Shown here one piece after another: positions 12,397-20,096 of a DNA stretch of 23,068 nucleotides. Origin of the DNA: CAYSGL01 sp964520985 (lineage in GTDB: Bacteria > Pseudomonadota > Alphaproteobacteria > Micavibrionales > Micavibrionaceae); NCBI GenBank assembly GCA_964520985.1, contig CAZFPB010000017.1, positions 1 through 23,068 of the forward strand, read 5' to 3'. The position numbers were made by a program, and so were the translations under genes. The first letter of the stretch is position 1. Each line of letters opens with the position of its first letter. A model generated the notes under the pieces. It was given only the letters and a program-made list of their open reading frames with translations. It ran no database searches and had not been told where the DNA came from.

Positions 12397-13658
12397 TAGG
12401 CAACCACCTCTGCGTCGACGGTAAGCGCCCACTTGACGCTCGTCGTGCTGTTCTGGGCGACGTTGAATTTGACGCGATTGGCGGTGCCGACGCCGATCGT
12501 CACGAGGGTCGCATAGTTGGAGATCCAGCCCGGCAATGTAGCGGGGAGCGCTTCTGGAACGCCGCCCGTCACGCTGCTGTTGGTTCCGCTCGTGCTGCGG
12601 GTCGTCGAAAGTGTGACGACGCCAGACCCATTGGTGGACACGACGACGCGAAAGAACAGCTCTGCGCCGTTCGCGATCGTGCTCGTCTCGTGAGCCTTGA
12701 TGCAGACAGCCAAGACCGCGGACCGGCTATTGGCGATGTAGAACGAACCGATTTCGACGGAGCTTGCAGCGGCGTGTGTGACCAGCGCAGGCTCGTACAG
12801 CACCCGCCAACGGTCCGTGGAAAGCGCAGTGACTAGTGCCCCGTCCTCGGTGCGTGGACGTACTACGCTGTACCCGGCGACAGCTGCGGGGTTTCCGCTC
12901 TGGGCAACGACCTTCCCGTTGAGCAGGTCGTTAACGTAGATCGACATACCGTCGATCGTTTCCTGGATGTTCTCGCCGCCCCACTGCGATGACGTGTCGT
13001 CGAAGGCAATGTCGGTCGCCGTGAGAGCTGCGAGTGCCGCATTGCGAGCCGCCAGCGTATCGACATCTTGCGGGTCAACTGGGTCGAGCACATTCCTGAT
13101 CCGGTCGCCGTCGGCGTTGTTGCCGTTGGCGAGGACCCAACCGATGTTAATGCTGCCGGAGTTGACTCCGGAGAGCTCGTTGGTGTCGGACCAGACGGCG
13201 AATTCGCTGGCGGTACCGGAGCCGGTTAGGGTGCCGCCGCCGCCGAGAGTGGCTAGGGCTTGGTTGAAGTCGTCAGTGATCCCGTGCGTGGCATCGCGGT
13301 CGAGTTGCTCACCGACACAGGCCGGCAAAAGGCCAGCGACATTCAGAACGCCAACGACACCGTAGCTCTCAGCCGTGTCGTACTGGCTCGAGACAAGGCA
13401 CCGAATACGGAATGCGCGGCCAAGCCCGTCCGACGGGTCAGCTGGTAGCGCAAACGTCGCGGTTGCGCCCAGTGGCACGCCGCCGAGCGTGAGTGTCGGG
13501 ACAGCCTGGTCGCTCTTGCTGGTGCCAACGATGGACCACTCAACGGCAGCAACGCCATCGAGGGACGCGAGCGCCAGGTTGACCGTGGACGCGTACGCAG
13601 CCGAGTGGCGCGCCGGGTTCGCGTTGCCGTTTACAGTGAAGTCCGCAGACAGAACCAT
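12396..13658 (-). CDS. Tail fibre-like protein
   Basis: This 420-aa protein starts at ATG 13658, sharing one base with the upstream stop (TGATG). Residues 1-110 form an Ig/PKD-like beta domain (TVNLALASLDGVAAVEWSIV). A Gly-rich segment (LATLGGGGTLTGSGTASEFA, near residue 136) is typical of trimeric phage fibres and tail spikes. A helical stretch at about 200-250 (DVDTLAARNAALAAL and ENIQETIDGMSIYVNDLL) may form a triple coiled coil. The C-terminal 150 residues are a beta-rich head that would meet the host receptor. No chaperone gene is recognised. Confidence 0.7.
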   Translation of the reverse strand: MVLSADFTVNGNANPARHSAAYASTVNLALASLDGVAAVEWSIVGTSKSDQAVPTLTLGGVPLGATATFALPADPSDGLGRAFRIRCLVSSQYDTAESYGVVGVLNVAGLLPACVGEQLDRDATHGITDDFNQALATLGGGGTLTGSGTASEFAVWSDTNELSGVNSGSINIGWVLANGNNADGDRIRNVLDPVDPQDVDTLAARNAALAALTATDIAFDDTSSQWGGENIQETIDGMSIYVNDLLNGKVVAQSGNPAAVAGYSVVRPRTEDGALVTALSTDRWRVLYEPALVTHAAASSVEIGSFYIANSRSAVLAVCIKAHETSTIANGAELFFRVVVSTNGSGVVTLSTTRSTSGTNSSVTGGVPEALPATLPGWISNYATLVTIGVGTANRVKFNVAQNSTTSVKWALTVDAEVVA

Positions 13659-14119
13659 CAGGACACCGCCGTGAGGTCGATGGTGGAGACGCTGCCATTC
13701 GGCAATTTCACAGCCGGGGCGCCTTGGGTGGAGGAGAAGTACAGAGCTGCGCCAGATGCCGGCGTTGGCACTTGGGAGTCAGCGAGTGGCATGAGCCGAA
13801 GCGCAGACACGGAGCTCACAGTCCCGATTGCCACGGCTGCGAGTCGCAACACGTACGTGGTGCCGCTCACATCGACGGACGCGACGTAGTAGCCACCAAC
13901 ATCCGGCGTGAACGTGACGCTCGAGCTGCCCGTTGCCGACAAGTCAGAACGAGCCGTTGCCCCCGATGGTTTCGAAAGCGCCCATGCGTAGGACGAGCCA
14001 GCGGGCGAAGCTGTGAGCGTGACTTGCTCGCCGACGATGTAGCCGCTCACGGAATTGTCGGCAGACGTGTCCGCGCTCAGCATCGTCTGCGATGCCGAGT
14101 TCGCTAGTATTCCAGCCAT
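13658..14119 (-). CDS. Small fibre-associated protein with Ig/PKD-like domain
   Basis: This 153-aa protein starts at ATG 14119, three bases after the upstream stop. Residues 10-95 look like an Ig/PKD sandwich (GEQVTLTASPAGSSYAWAL, then SSVTFTPDVGGYYVASVDV), with the Trp-containing strand and the GYY strand expected of such folds. The C-terminal part (ALYFSSTQGAPAVKLPNGSV) resembles the fibre-tip strands of phage proteins that display a parameterised string of beta turns. It probably forms part of the fibre with the next gene, whose N-terminus has a similar domain. Confidence 0.65.
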   Translation of the reverse strand: MAGILANSASQTMLSADTSADNSVSGYIVGEQVTLTASPAGSSYAWALSKPSGATARSDLSATGSSSVTFTPDVGGYYVASVDVSGTTYVLRLAAVAIGTVSSVSALRLMPLADSQVPTPASGAALYFSSTQGAPAVKLPNGSVSTIDLTAVS

Positions 14120-14122
14120 GGA

Positions 14123-15211
14123 TCAGCTTTCTGTGAAACCGGCTTGCTGCATCAGCGTGACCGCAGCGACGCTTTGGGTCGCGGGCACAGTTGGCGATAG
14201 CGCAGCAAGGGAGCGCAAAAACTCGCGATGAACTACGAGGATTTTCGGCTCAGGGGTGGCGAGGTCATTCGCCGTATCTGGGTTGTTGTGCACACTCGAC
14301 ACCCGGTGCGCCTCGTAAGCGCGGTAGATGTCAGCGATAGCCGCGTAGGACTCAGACAATGACCCGCCGCTTGTGAACAGCGGCAGGTTTTCCCAGTCGG
14401 CCGCCGAGTGATACGTGTCCGAGTTCACCCCGCTGCCGTCGTCGTTGGTGAAGTGTCTGCGCATCTTGCTCAGCACTTCAGACACAATACGCGGGAGTGT
14501 CTGCGGCGTCGGGGTGCCGACGAACGCCTCGGAGATTGCGTTGTCAGTATCGCTGGTCGCGTGGACACTGCCCTGTGTCAGGTGGTCGTTGAACTCTGAG
14601 ACGATCTCGTCCAACCACGCCGAAAGCGTGCCGACCGCAGAGCTTGCAGTGATGCCATCCATGTCAGCGAGCGCTGAGATTACAGCCGCGGTCGTCGCCG
14701 CCGATGTGGCGCGCGGCGTCTGTGGGCTCAAGATGGCCGGCGTCAGTTCGCCTTGAACACCAACCGTGGTCGCTCGGATCTTGTCGTCCCAGACCCAGAC
14801 GACCAGCGTTGCCTTGTCCTGGTTGAAGCCGATCGGGCAGGTCATGCGCTGGCCCACGCTCAGGGTCAGGTCAGCTTCGGACCCGACCTTCGTCATCGAC
14901 GGTGCGGCGTCCGGGTCGCCCTCGTATGAGCCGCCGTAGTCCGAGGCGAACCGCGTGTACTCCTGCGCCTTGAACCGATACGTGCCGCCCTTGTCGAACG
15001 TGCCGTTGGTCCAGGCCGCGCCGCCGTCACCCTCGTAGACCTGGAGGCGGGACTGCTGGCACTTGGTGAGGTCCGCCTTGAGCTTGCTGCCGGCCGGGGC
15101 GTCGGTACACCAAACGCGCACGTAAGTGGCTGCTGGTTCAGCGAGCGCAAACCGTACAGAAAGAGGGCGGTTTGGGGCCGGGTAGAGCGGCTCAGGGGTC
15201 AGGGTAGGCAT
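14123..15211 (-). CDS. Tail structural protein with repeated His/Asp/Asn motifs
   Basis: This 362-aa protein has a beta-rich N-terminus (residues 1-155; for example LSVRFALAEPAATYVRVWC and KATLVVWVWDDKIRATTV) and a helical C-terminus. Three related motifs occur in the helical part: FNDHLTQGSVHATSDTDN (207-224), RRHFTN...TYHSAADWEN (251-274) and YEAHRVSSVHNNPDTAN (299-315). Each has a helix ending in His, then (V/Y)H, then Asp and Asn, typical of small phage-tail modules. It is the first minus-strand gene after the lipoprotein gene; its ATG at 15211 has only a weak Shine-Dalgarno. Probably a fibre or baseplate-attached protein; no family is named. Confidence 0.7.
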   Translation of the reverse strand: MPTLTPEPLYPAPNRPLSVRFALAEPAATYVRVWCTDAPAGSKLKADLTKCQQSRLQVYEGDGGAAWTNGTFDKGGTYRFKAQEYTRFASDYGGSYEGDPDAAPSMTKVGSEADLTLSVGQRMTCPIGFNQDKATLVVWVWDDKIRATTVGVQGELTPAILSPQTPRATSAATTAAVISALADMDGITASSAVGTLSAWLDEIVSEFNDHLTQGSVHATSDTDNAISEAFVGTPTPQTLPRIVSEVLSKMRRHFTNDDGSGVNSDTYHSAADWENLPLFTSGGSLSESYAAIADIYRAYEAHRVSSVHNNPDTANDLATPEPKILVVHREFLRSLAALSPTVPATQSVAAVTLMQQAGFTES

Positions 15212-15234
15212 GCTTTATCTGGTGGCGCGCGCCC

Positions 15235-15263
15235 TTGACGATCACCTGCACCAGACACAGGAT
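15235..15263 (+). promoter_or_regulatory. Possible promoter for the lipoprotein gene
   Basis: TTGACG at 15235-15240 matches five of six bases of a sigma-70 -35 box. Seventeen bases later CAGGAT (15258-15263) matches only three of six of the -10 consensus. Transcription would begin about 5-10 bases before the ATG at 15276, giving a very short leader. The evidence is weak, but a promoter is expected here because the gene runs against its neighbours. Confidence 0.3.
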
Positions 15264-15275
15264 GCGTAACTGGCT

Positions 15276-15740
15276 ATGGCAACACGTGCGATGTGTGGGG
15301 TGGCGTTCGCTTTGGCAGCAGCTGCGATGGGGTGCGCTCCCGACGGGAACGACGACCTGTTCCCCGGCGGCACAGCTGGCGCGGGTGGTAACGTGGCGCC
15401 CGAACTCCTGATCGACCCAACGTTCGCAGAGGGCTACTACGTGCAGCACCGGACGCTTGATGCCGTCTACGCTGGGATCAACGCAGCGTTTGCAGCCGAC
15501 GCATCGCTCACGGTTCCGTATCGACTCGCCGCAGAAGGTGAAGTCCCGAACGTGCGTGAATCATCTGGGCAAGCGCCGCTCTACGTCTGTCCCGATAGCG
15601 AGAGTTGCTATGACTACTTCACGGCGGGGGACGGCTATGTGACCGTGTTCCCCATGTCAACGATCCCTGCGCCATACACAGAGGAACGCACGGCCGCTGC
15701 GGTCCAGGCTGCGGTGACCGTGCTGCTCACCGGTGAGTGA
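15276..15740 (+). CDS. Secreted lipoprotein, candidate moron gene opposite the late operon
   Basis: This 154-aa protein opens with a lipoprotein signal: Arg4, a hydrophobic core and the lipobox AAMGC with Cys20 as the lipidated residue. Position +2 is Ala, consistent with outer-membrane sorting. A Gly/Ala/Thr linker (GGTAGAGGN) follows. The mature domain has two more Cys (C105, C111 in YVCPDSESCYDYF) that may form a disulfide. It lies on the plus strand between minus-strand tail genes, the usual pattern of a moron expressed during lysogeny. By analogy with known phage lipoproteins it could block superinfection or alter the host surface, but no homologue is recognised. The Shine-Dalgarno is poor. 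Confidence 0.75.
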   Translation: MATRAMCGVAFALAAAAMGCAPDGNDDLFPGGTAGAGGNVAPELLIDPTFAEGYYVQHRTLDAVYAGINAAFAADASLTVPYRLAAEGEVPNVRESSGQAPLYVCPDSESCYDYFTAGDGYVTVFPMSTIPAPYTEERTAAAVQAAVTVLLTGE

Positions 15741-15747
15741 CTGCGTA

Positions 15748-16365
15748 TTACGCTGGGGCTCCAATGCGTACGATGCCAAACATGTTTTGTATGCTCCCTA
15801 CGGTGATCATGGACCCGACCCCTGGTTGAGCTACAGCGGCAATCGTGTCAGTGCCAGGCGTCTCGACCCAGACAGGTGCCGACATGCAGAGAGTGAGCGG
15901 TATGGCCGTATTGGTGCCAGGTCGCATGTCGATGACACGGCCCTTAGTTGTGCCGCCGACGCGTATATCCACTCCGGCTGACACATCGGAGGACGATGAC
16001 GAATTCGTGCAACGCATACTGAGCGTCACAAGATACCAGCCTTTGGCTGGGACCGTGACAAGCTTGGAAGTGCCATCAAGGCTGTACCCAGCATCAGCCT
16101 GGTCAAGTGTGAGGGCCAAGCCGACTCCGGAGCCGTAGGTGTCAGCGTCGATCAAGTAGCGCGCAACACCCGCTGTGACCTTGGTGACCAAAGCGGCATC
16201 AGTGTCAGTTTCTAGGTCATCGATGCGATTCTTGTTGTTCCGTGTCCGGTTCGCCAGGCGCTGAACGGCCTTATCGCGAAGGTCGGCAGCGTCGGCCAGT
16301 TCATCGTTGGACGGCATCTGAATCGATGCGTCGAACTGGTCAACATCAGTGAGTGTCTCAGCCAT
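15748..16365 (-). CDS. Tail appendage with coiled coil and C1q/TNF-like head
   Basis: This 205-aa protein starts at ATG 16365, three bases after the upstream stop. Residues 18-58 are helical and charged (DELADAADLRDKAVQRLANR then NKNRIDDLETDTDAALV), a likely trimeric coiled coil. Residues 85-205 have the strand order of a C1q/TNF-type jelly roll (LVTVPAKGWYLVTLSMRCT, GVDIRVGGTTKGRVIDMRPG, MFGIVRIG), a fold found in receptor-binding heads of phage fibres. It follows the YmfQ-like gene, as a fibre gene does in Mu-like phages, and is the last minus-strand gene before the lipoprotein gene on the other strand. Confidence 0.7.
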   Translation of the reverse strand: MAETLTDVDQFDASIQMPSNDELADAADLRDKAVQRLANRTRNNKNRIDDLETDTDAALVTKVTAGVARYLIDADTYGSGVGLALTLDQADAGYSLDGTSKLVTVPAKGWYLVTLSMRCTNSSSSSDVSAGVDIRVGGTTKGRVIDMRPGTNTAIPLTLCMSAPVWVETPGTDTIAAVAQPGVGSMITVGSIQNMFGIVRIGAPA

Positions 16366-16368
16366 GTG

Positions 16369-17562
16369 TCAGCCGTTCCAGTCGAACAAGTATCCCCAGC
16401 GCGTTCCGTCGCCCCAGTAGAAGCCTCCCCATACAGCGCTACCCTCTTCCTCGCGCCACTGGGCCGTCACCCATGCCGGCAACATTCGGTCCACAAGCTG
16501 GAACAACTGCACGTTCATCAACTGCGAAAATTCGCCGTTGGACATGCCGCCGGGTTGCTGCGCGCGAATGATGACTTGTGCGCGGTCGCTGAGCCATGCG
16601 CCGCCGCCGATGTTGTACGTGTCAGGCCCCGGGTTGATCGTCGGCCAGTAGGTGTTCGTTGAGGGCGTTTCGAAGCCTTCAGAGTGCTGCAGCTCGAGAT
16701 CCACGAATGCGTCACCCAGCAGGTCGCTGATGGCAGTGCGCACGTTCTGGTAGGTCGGTGGCAGCGCAGCCTTGTAGTGCACAACGCAGCGCTGTCGCAG
16801 CGACCAACGGGGCTCACCGGGGCGCCTCGGAACACCAAGCACCGTGGACCAGTATTCGAGAGACTCGTCAGCACGGACCGGGGTTGCCTGGTTCCGGAGC
16901 TTATCCGGCAGCCGTGAACCGATCGAAGCCTGGAGCCGAGCAATCGCCAGGTTCTCAGCATGCACCAGCGAGACCGGCTTGGTCGTAAACGCGCTGCCTC
17001 GTTGCGCCTGGAGGTCCCGATACCAAGCAGCGGCGTACGGGACAGGGTGCTCCGTGACGTCGTTTTCCTTGTTCAGGTCGCCGTCGTAGTCTCCGATGCG
17101 CGCTGGTTCTCCCCAGGTGCCGAAGAACGAAACCGTGAGCGTGGCGTCGGCCGCAGCACCGGCACTGTCCAGGATGGCGATGTTCGTGACGGTCGCAGGT
17201 CGAGCTGTGGGGCCAGCCTTCCTGAACGTCGACCCCTGAACGGTAGTGCGGCACGAGCGAACAGCCCAAACCAACTTCCGGCCGTCTGCGGTTTCGATAC
17301 GCCCAGGGAACTCGATCCGCAGCAGGCCCATTCCTGAACTAGACACAGTTGGAGCGTGTTCGATGCCGACGCCGTTGCGCCCGAAGTAGTGGGTTACCGT
17401 GGCACTACCGCCAGAAACCACGATGGTCATCGTAGCCAATGACGCCGTGCGTCCGACGGCAACCAAGTCCGCCGCGAAGCGGGCGTGACCGGCCGCGGTC
17501 CAACCGGTCCGTGCGTCCCCGCCGAGCTTCAGCGGAAGGAGCGTCGCGAGGGCCCCAAACAT
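16369..17562 (-). CDS. Baseplate protein, YmfQ/Mu gp48-like C-terminus with an added beta module
   Basis: This 397-aa protein starts at ATG 17562, which shares one base with the upstream stop; a longer frame to 17709 would run into that gene. Residues 228-375 resemble the YmfQ (DUF2313/Mu gp48) family: SLEYWSTVLGVPRRPGEPRW, a run of helices, VRTAISDLLGDAFVDLEL, and a C-terminal helix. Residues 50-148 form a beta module related to the neighbouring gene product, and 156-166 hold GDYDGDLNKEN. YmfQ-type proteins join wedges to the outer baseplate and link to fibre genes, which fits the position after gpJ. The extra N-terminal module makes it much longer than the usual 200 residues. Confidence 0.7.
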   Translation of the reverse strand: MFGALATLLPLKLGGDARTGWTAAGHARFAADLVAVGRTASLATMTIVVSGGSATVTHYFGRNGVGIEHAPTVSSSGMGLLRIEFPGRIETADGRKLVWAVRSCRTTVQGSTFRKAGPTARPATVTNIAILDSAGAAADATLTVSFFGTWGEPARIGDYDGDLNKENDVTEHPVPYAAAWYRDLQAQRGSAFTTKPVSLVHAENLAIARLQASIGSRLPDKLRNQATPVRADESLEYWSTVLGVPRRPGEPRWSLRQRCVVHYKAALPPTYQNVRTAISDLLGDAFVDLELQHSEGFETPSTNTYWPTINPGPDTYNIGGGAWLSDRAQVIIRAQQPGGMSNGEFSQLMNVQLFQLVDRMLPAWVTAQWREEEGSAVWGGFYWGDGTRWGYLFDWNG

Positions 17563-18110
17563 CAGGCACCACTCATCGCTTTGAAGGTGAAGGATGCGTC
17601 TGTGACAGCGACACCGGAGATATTGAAAGCTCTGCACCGGACGGTGGTTGCGGTCAGCTTTTCTGTAAGCACGTAGCCGCCAGAGCTCAGCGGGTGACCC
17701 TCGGGGCACTGGATCTCGAACGCGCCAGCCACGCCGTATTCGTCCGTGTATGACGATGAGAAAGTCAGCGTAATGTCACCGGCACCATTGCGCGCGGCCG
17801 ACGGGAACCCTGATGGGGCGCCGTTGCCCTCATACGAAGCGAAGCGCGCGCCAGTGTGCAAGAACGCAGCGTTGATCGTGGGGGCAGCTGGAGATGTGTC
17901 GTTGCACGTAATCTCCAGGTCACAGAACGGCGAAGTGCGAGCAAACGCCGCAGCGTCAGCCATGGCGCGAGAGTAACCCTCGGCGCCCACGTCGGTTATC
18001 GGGTCAATCACCCCTTGGCTGAGATGATTTTGCTTGTCGACGTGGCCGTCGTAGTCCGTGAAGTCGACAGCGCGAACCCAGATTGGGCTACCATTGGGAA
18101 CGACTGGCAT
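17562..18110 (-). CDS. Baseplate-associated protein related to the N-terminal half of its neighbour
   Basis: This 182-aa protein starts at ATG 18110, three bases after the gpJ-like stop. Residues 17-33 (FTDYDGHVDKQNHLSQG) match GDYDGDLNKEN of the next gene product. Residues 110-178 (AGDITLTFSSSYTDEYG, YVLTEKLTATTVRCRAF, DASFTFKAM) match that protein's beta module, but in the opposite order. It does not match the Mu block, so it is an additional baseplate gene, probably sitting between the gpJ and gp48 equivalents. Its function is not known. Confidence 0.6.
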   Translation of the reverse strand: MPVVPNGSPIWVRAVDFTDYDGHVDKQNHLSQGVIDPITDVGAEGYSRAMADAAAFARTSPFCDLEITCNDTSPAAPTINAAFLHTGARFASYEGNGAPSGFPSAARNGAGDITLTFSSSYTDEYGVAGAFEIQCPEGHPLSSGGYVLTEKLTATTVRCRAFNISGVAVTDASFTFKAMSGA

Positions 18111-18113
18111 GGA

Positions 18114-19625
18114 TCAGGTCGGGTAAATGGCGAACTTGCGCGGGATGAGAATGCTCGGCGGGTCGTCCACATCGGACGGCACCGTTGGCGTCGTAGTCGC
18201 GGCGCTACCGAAGGAGATGGCCGTGATCTCCGGGAACGCTTGCGGGAGGCGCCCCAGATTCACGGTGGTAATTGACGCCGGGTCTTCGTCGGTGACGTAC
18301 GGGTGGCGCTTTGCTCGTGGCAGTCGGCCAGCGTCGGCTGTCTGCTCACCCGGCCCGAGTTCTTCGAAGATGTCGAGCCACTTCTCCGCGTAGCCGTCGA
18401 GGTTCTGGGCAGCTGGGCAGATGTAGTCGCCGACCTGCGGAGCCTCGCCGTCTTCGCTTCGGAGCGGGCGGTCAAGCGTCAACACCCAAGCGCCAGCAGC
18501 ACCAGAGACGCCAACGACGAGCGCCGTGTAGAACTTGCGGTCCGGGACGCAGTACCAGGCGATCGTAGTTTGCCCGGCAACCGGCGATGTGGCCGTCTCG
18601 GCGTCAACCGTCAGGACGTTCGCATTGGCGGTCACGTCGTCGATCTGCACCGTATTGCCGTCTGCCGTCTCGAGCGTTGGCCACACGGTGGAGTCGGTCC
18701 ACCCAAGGCCATTGCCGCCGGACAGAGCCGAGTCAGGAATCGTGACCCGGATGGTGAAGTCCACCTCTTGGTCGGTCGCCGCCTGGATGACGTGCTTGTC
18801 ACCGATCGGCACCTTTGACCAGATCAGTTGGCGTGTGCGATTCAACAGTGCACTGGAGCAAGCGCGCGAGAAGTCTTTGTTTTCCCGGTCGAATGCGCGG
18901 ACCGGGATGGCCTTCACAGACGACGGGCCACCGAGTGCCGGGTAGACGTAGCAGTCCTGGACCGAACCGAGCTCGTCGAGAACGATCTGCCGGATGTACG
19001 CCCAGTTGCCGCCGGACGGGCGATTGCGCCGCGTGTTCAGGATGCGCTGGCGCTTGCGCTCGTCCGTCTCGACGTCAGTTCCGCCAGTGATTGGCGAACC
19101 GGTCGAAACTACGGCGTCGGTCGCGATGTTGACCGGTTGCCCAACGAAACGGACCTTGGCGCCGGCCTTGAGGTTCGTCAGTGAGCCAGCGTCGACCGAC
19201 TCGACGTTGACCTCTGCGCCGTTCTGGATGTTGACGTAGTTGCCGACAACACGACCGCGCAGGCCGTTCGGGTAGACGAACTGTGTGCCACTGACGAGCG
19301 TCGTGGGCCCAAGAACCTCGGGCACGATCTTGCCGCTTGCCCGGGATGCGCCAACTTCTGGTAGACCGTCCGCAATCCGGAGCGTCTCCAGAGCTGGGCC
19401 GGTCGACGTCAAGACGTTCATGTCGTCCGCGGCGAGCTGGACGTTGCCGATCGATAGCAGCGCCAGATTGGAACACGCGGTACCAAGCAGGTACCAATCA
19501 GAGCCCGGCGTTGTCGGCGGCTCCGTGGTGATGCCGGTGTCGATGGCAGCGAGACGGATGTCGCGCAGGAACTGCTGACGTAGCTCCTCCTCGCCGCTTG
19601 GCACGTAGACGATCGCAGTAGCCAT
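18114..19625 (-). CDS. Baseplate J/gp47-like wedge protein
   Basis: This 503-aa protein is a baseplate J family member (P2 gpJ, Mu gp47, T4 gp6 relatives). It has the N-terminal helical part (SDWYLLGTACSNLALL), the middle beta part (TLVSGTQFVYPNGLRGRVVG) and the block GGTDVETDERKRQRILNTRR, followed by YPALGGPSSVKAI. Such proteins form the wedge ring that opens during contraction. At 503 residues it is longer than P2 gpJ (about 300) because of an inserted beta domain after residue 290 (VDFTIRVTIPDSALSGGNG to SEDGEAPQVGDYICP). The start is ATG 19625, overlapping the upstream stop (TGATG). Confidence 0.9.
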   Translation of the reverse strand: MATAIVYVPSGEEELRQQFLRDIRLAAIDTGITTEPPTTPGSDWYLLGTACSNLALLSIGNVQLAADDMNVLTSTGPALETLRIADGLPEVGASRASGKIVPEVLGPTTLVSGTQFVYPNGLRGRVVGNYVNIQNGAEVNVESVDAGSLTNLKAGAKVRFVGQPVNIATDAVVSTGSPITGGTDVETDERKRQRILNTRRNRPSGGNWAYIRQIVLDELGSVQDCYVYPALGGPSSVKAIPVRAFDRENKDFSRACSSALLNRTRQLIWSKVPIGDKHVIQAATDQEVDFTIRVTIPDSALSGGNGLGWTDSTVWPTLETADGNTVQIDDVTANANVLTVDAETATSPVAGQTTIAWYCVPDRKFYTALVVGVSGAAGAWVLTLDRPLRSEDGEAPQVGDYICPAAQNLDGYAEKWLDIFEELGPGEQTADAGRLPRAKRHPYVTDEDPASITTVNLGRLPQAFPEITAISFGSAATTTPTVPSDVDDPPSILIPRKFAIYPT

Positions 19626-20095
19626 CAGATGGACACCTCGTCCCGTTCCTCGGTGGCAAGGTCGACGTAGGTCACAGTCAGGAGCACGCGTCCCGTGGCG
19701 ATTCGCTGCACAGTGATGCTCTCGATTTCGATGGCCGGCGACTCTTCATTGGTCAGGTGAGCAAGCGCGGTTCGAGCTGCGTTCCGCGTCTGCGCTTCGA
19801 AGAGCGTTCCGATTTTGCTCGGCGCCTTGAAACCGAACCCTGGTGCGGACGTCGCTGAGCCGCGGACCGTGAGCAGCGCAAGCAACACGCGCTGGCGAGT
19901 CGCTGGCATCTGCGCCAACTGCGACGTGGCTGGGTCGATTTCCCAGTCGCGCGTTTTGGGATTCAGGAAACGGCTGCCATTGCTCGCGGCGGGGGCAGAA
20001 CCAGGCAGACCAGGCGTTCCCAGGCCAAGCGGGGACGTGCCGAAAGCGCACTCGCCGAAGCCAAGCACTGGCGTTTCGATGGGTAGCTCTGGCAT
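19625..20095 (-). CDS. Baseplate wedge protein, gp25/W/gp46-like
   Basis: This 156-aa protein has a Gly/Pro-rich N-terminus (LGLGTPGLPGSAP), then RFLNPKTRDWEIDPAT, a helix QRVLLALLTVRGSATSAPG, and a C-terminal sandwich (PAIEIESITVQRIATGRVLL, TVTYVDL). This layout fits the lysozyme-like wedge family of T4 gp25, P2 gpW and Mu gp46. Its position between the spike and gpJ genes supports the call. In Mu-like phages this protein attaches wedges to the hub. The start is ATG 20095, one base after the repeat-protein stop. Confidence 0.75.
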   Translation of the reverse strand: MPELPIETPVLGFGECAFGTSPLGLGTPGLPGSAPAASNGSRFLNPKTRDWEIDPATSQLAQMPATRQRVLLALLTVRGSATSAPGFGFKAPSKIGTLFEAQTRNAARTALAHLTNEESPAIEIESITVQRIATGRVLLTVTYVDLATEERDEVSI

Positions 20096-20096
20096 G

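Noticed and set aside
15192..15449. Minus-strand ORF opposite the lipoprotein gene start
   Set aside because: The plus-strand frame encodes a convincing lipobox signal peptide, while the minus-strand product is Cys/His/Arg-rich with no structural pattern.
17563..17709. 49-codon N-terminal extension of the YmfQ-like gene
   Set aside because: It would be read antisense-like within the upstream gene, is Arg/His/Cys-rich, and the ATG at 17562 overlaps the upstream stop in the operon's usual manner.
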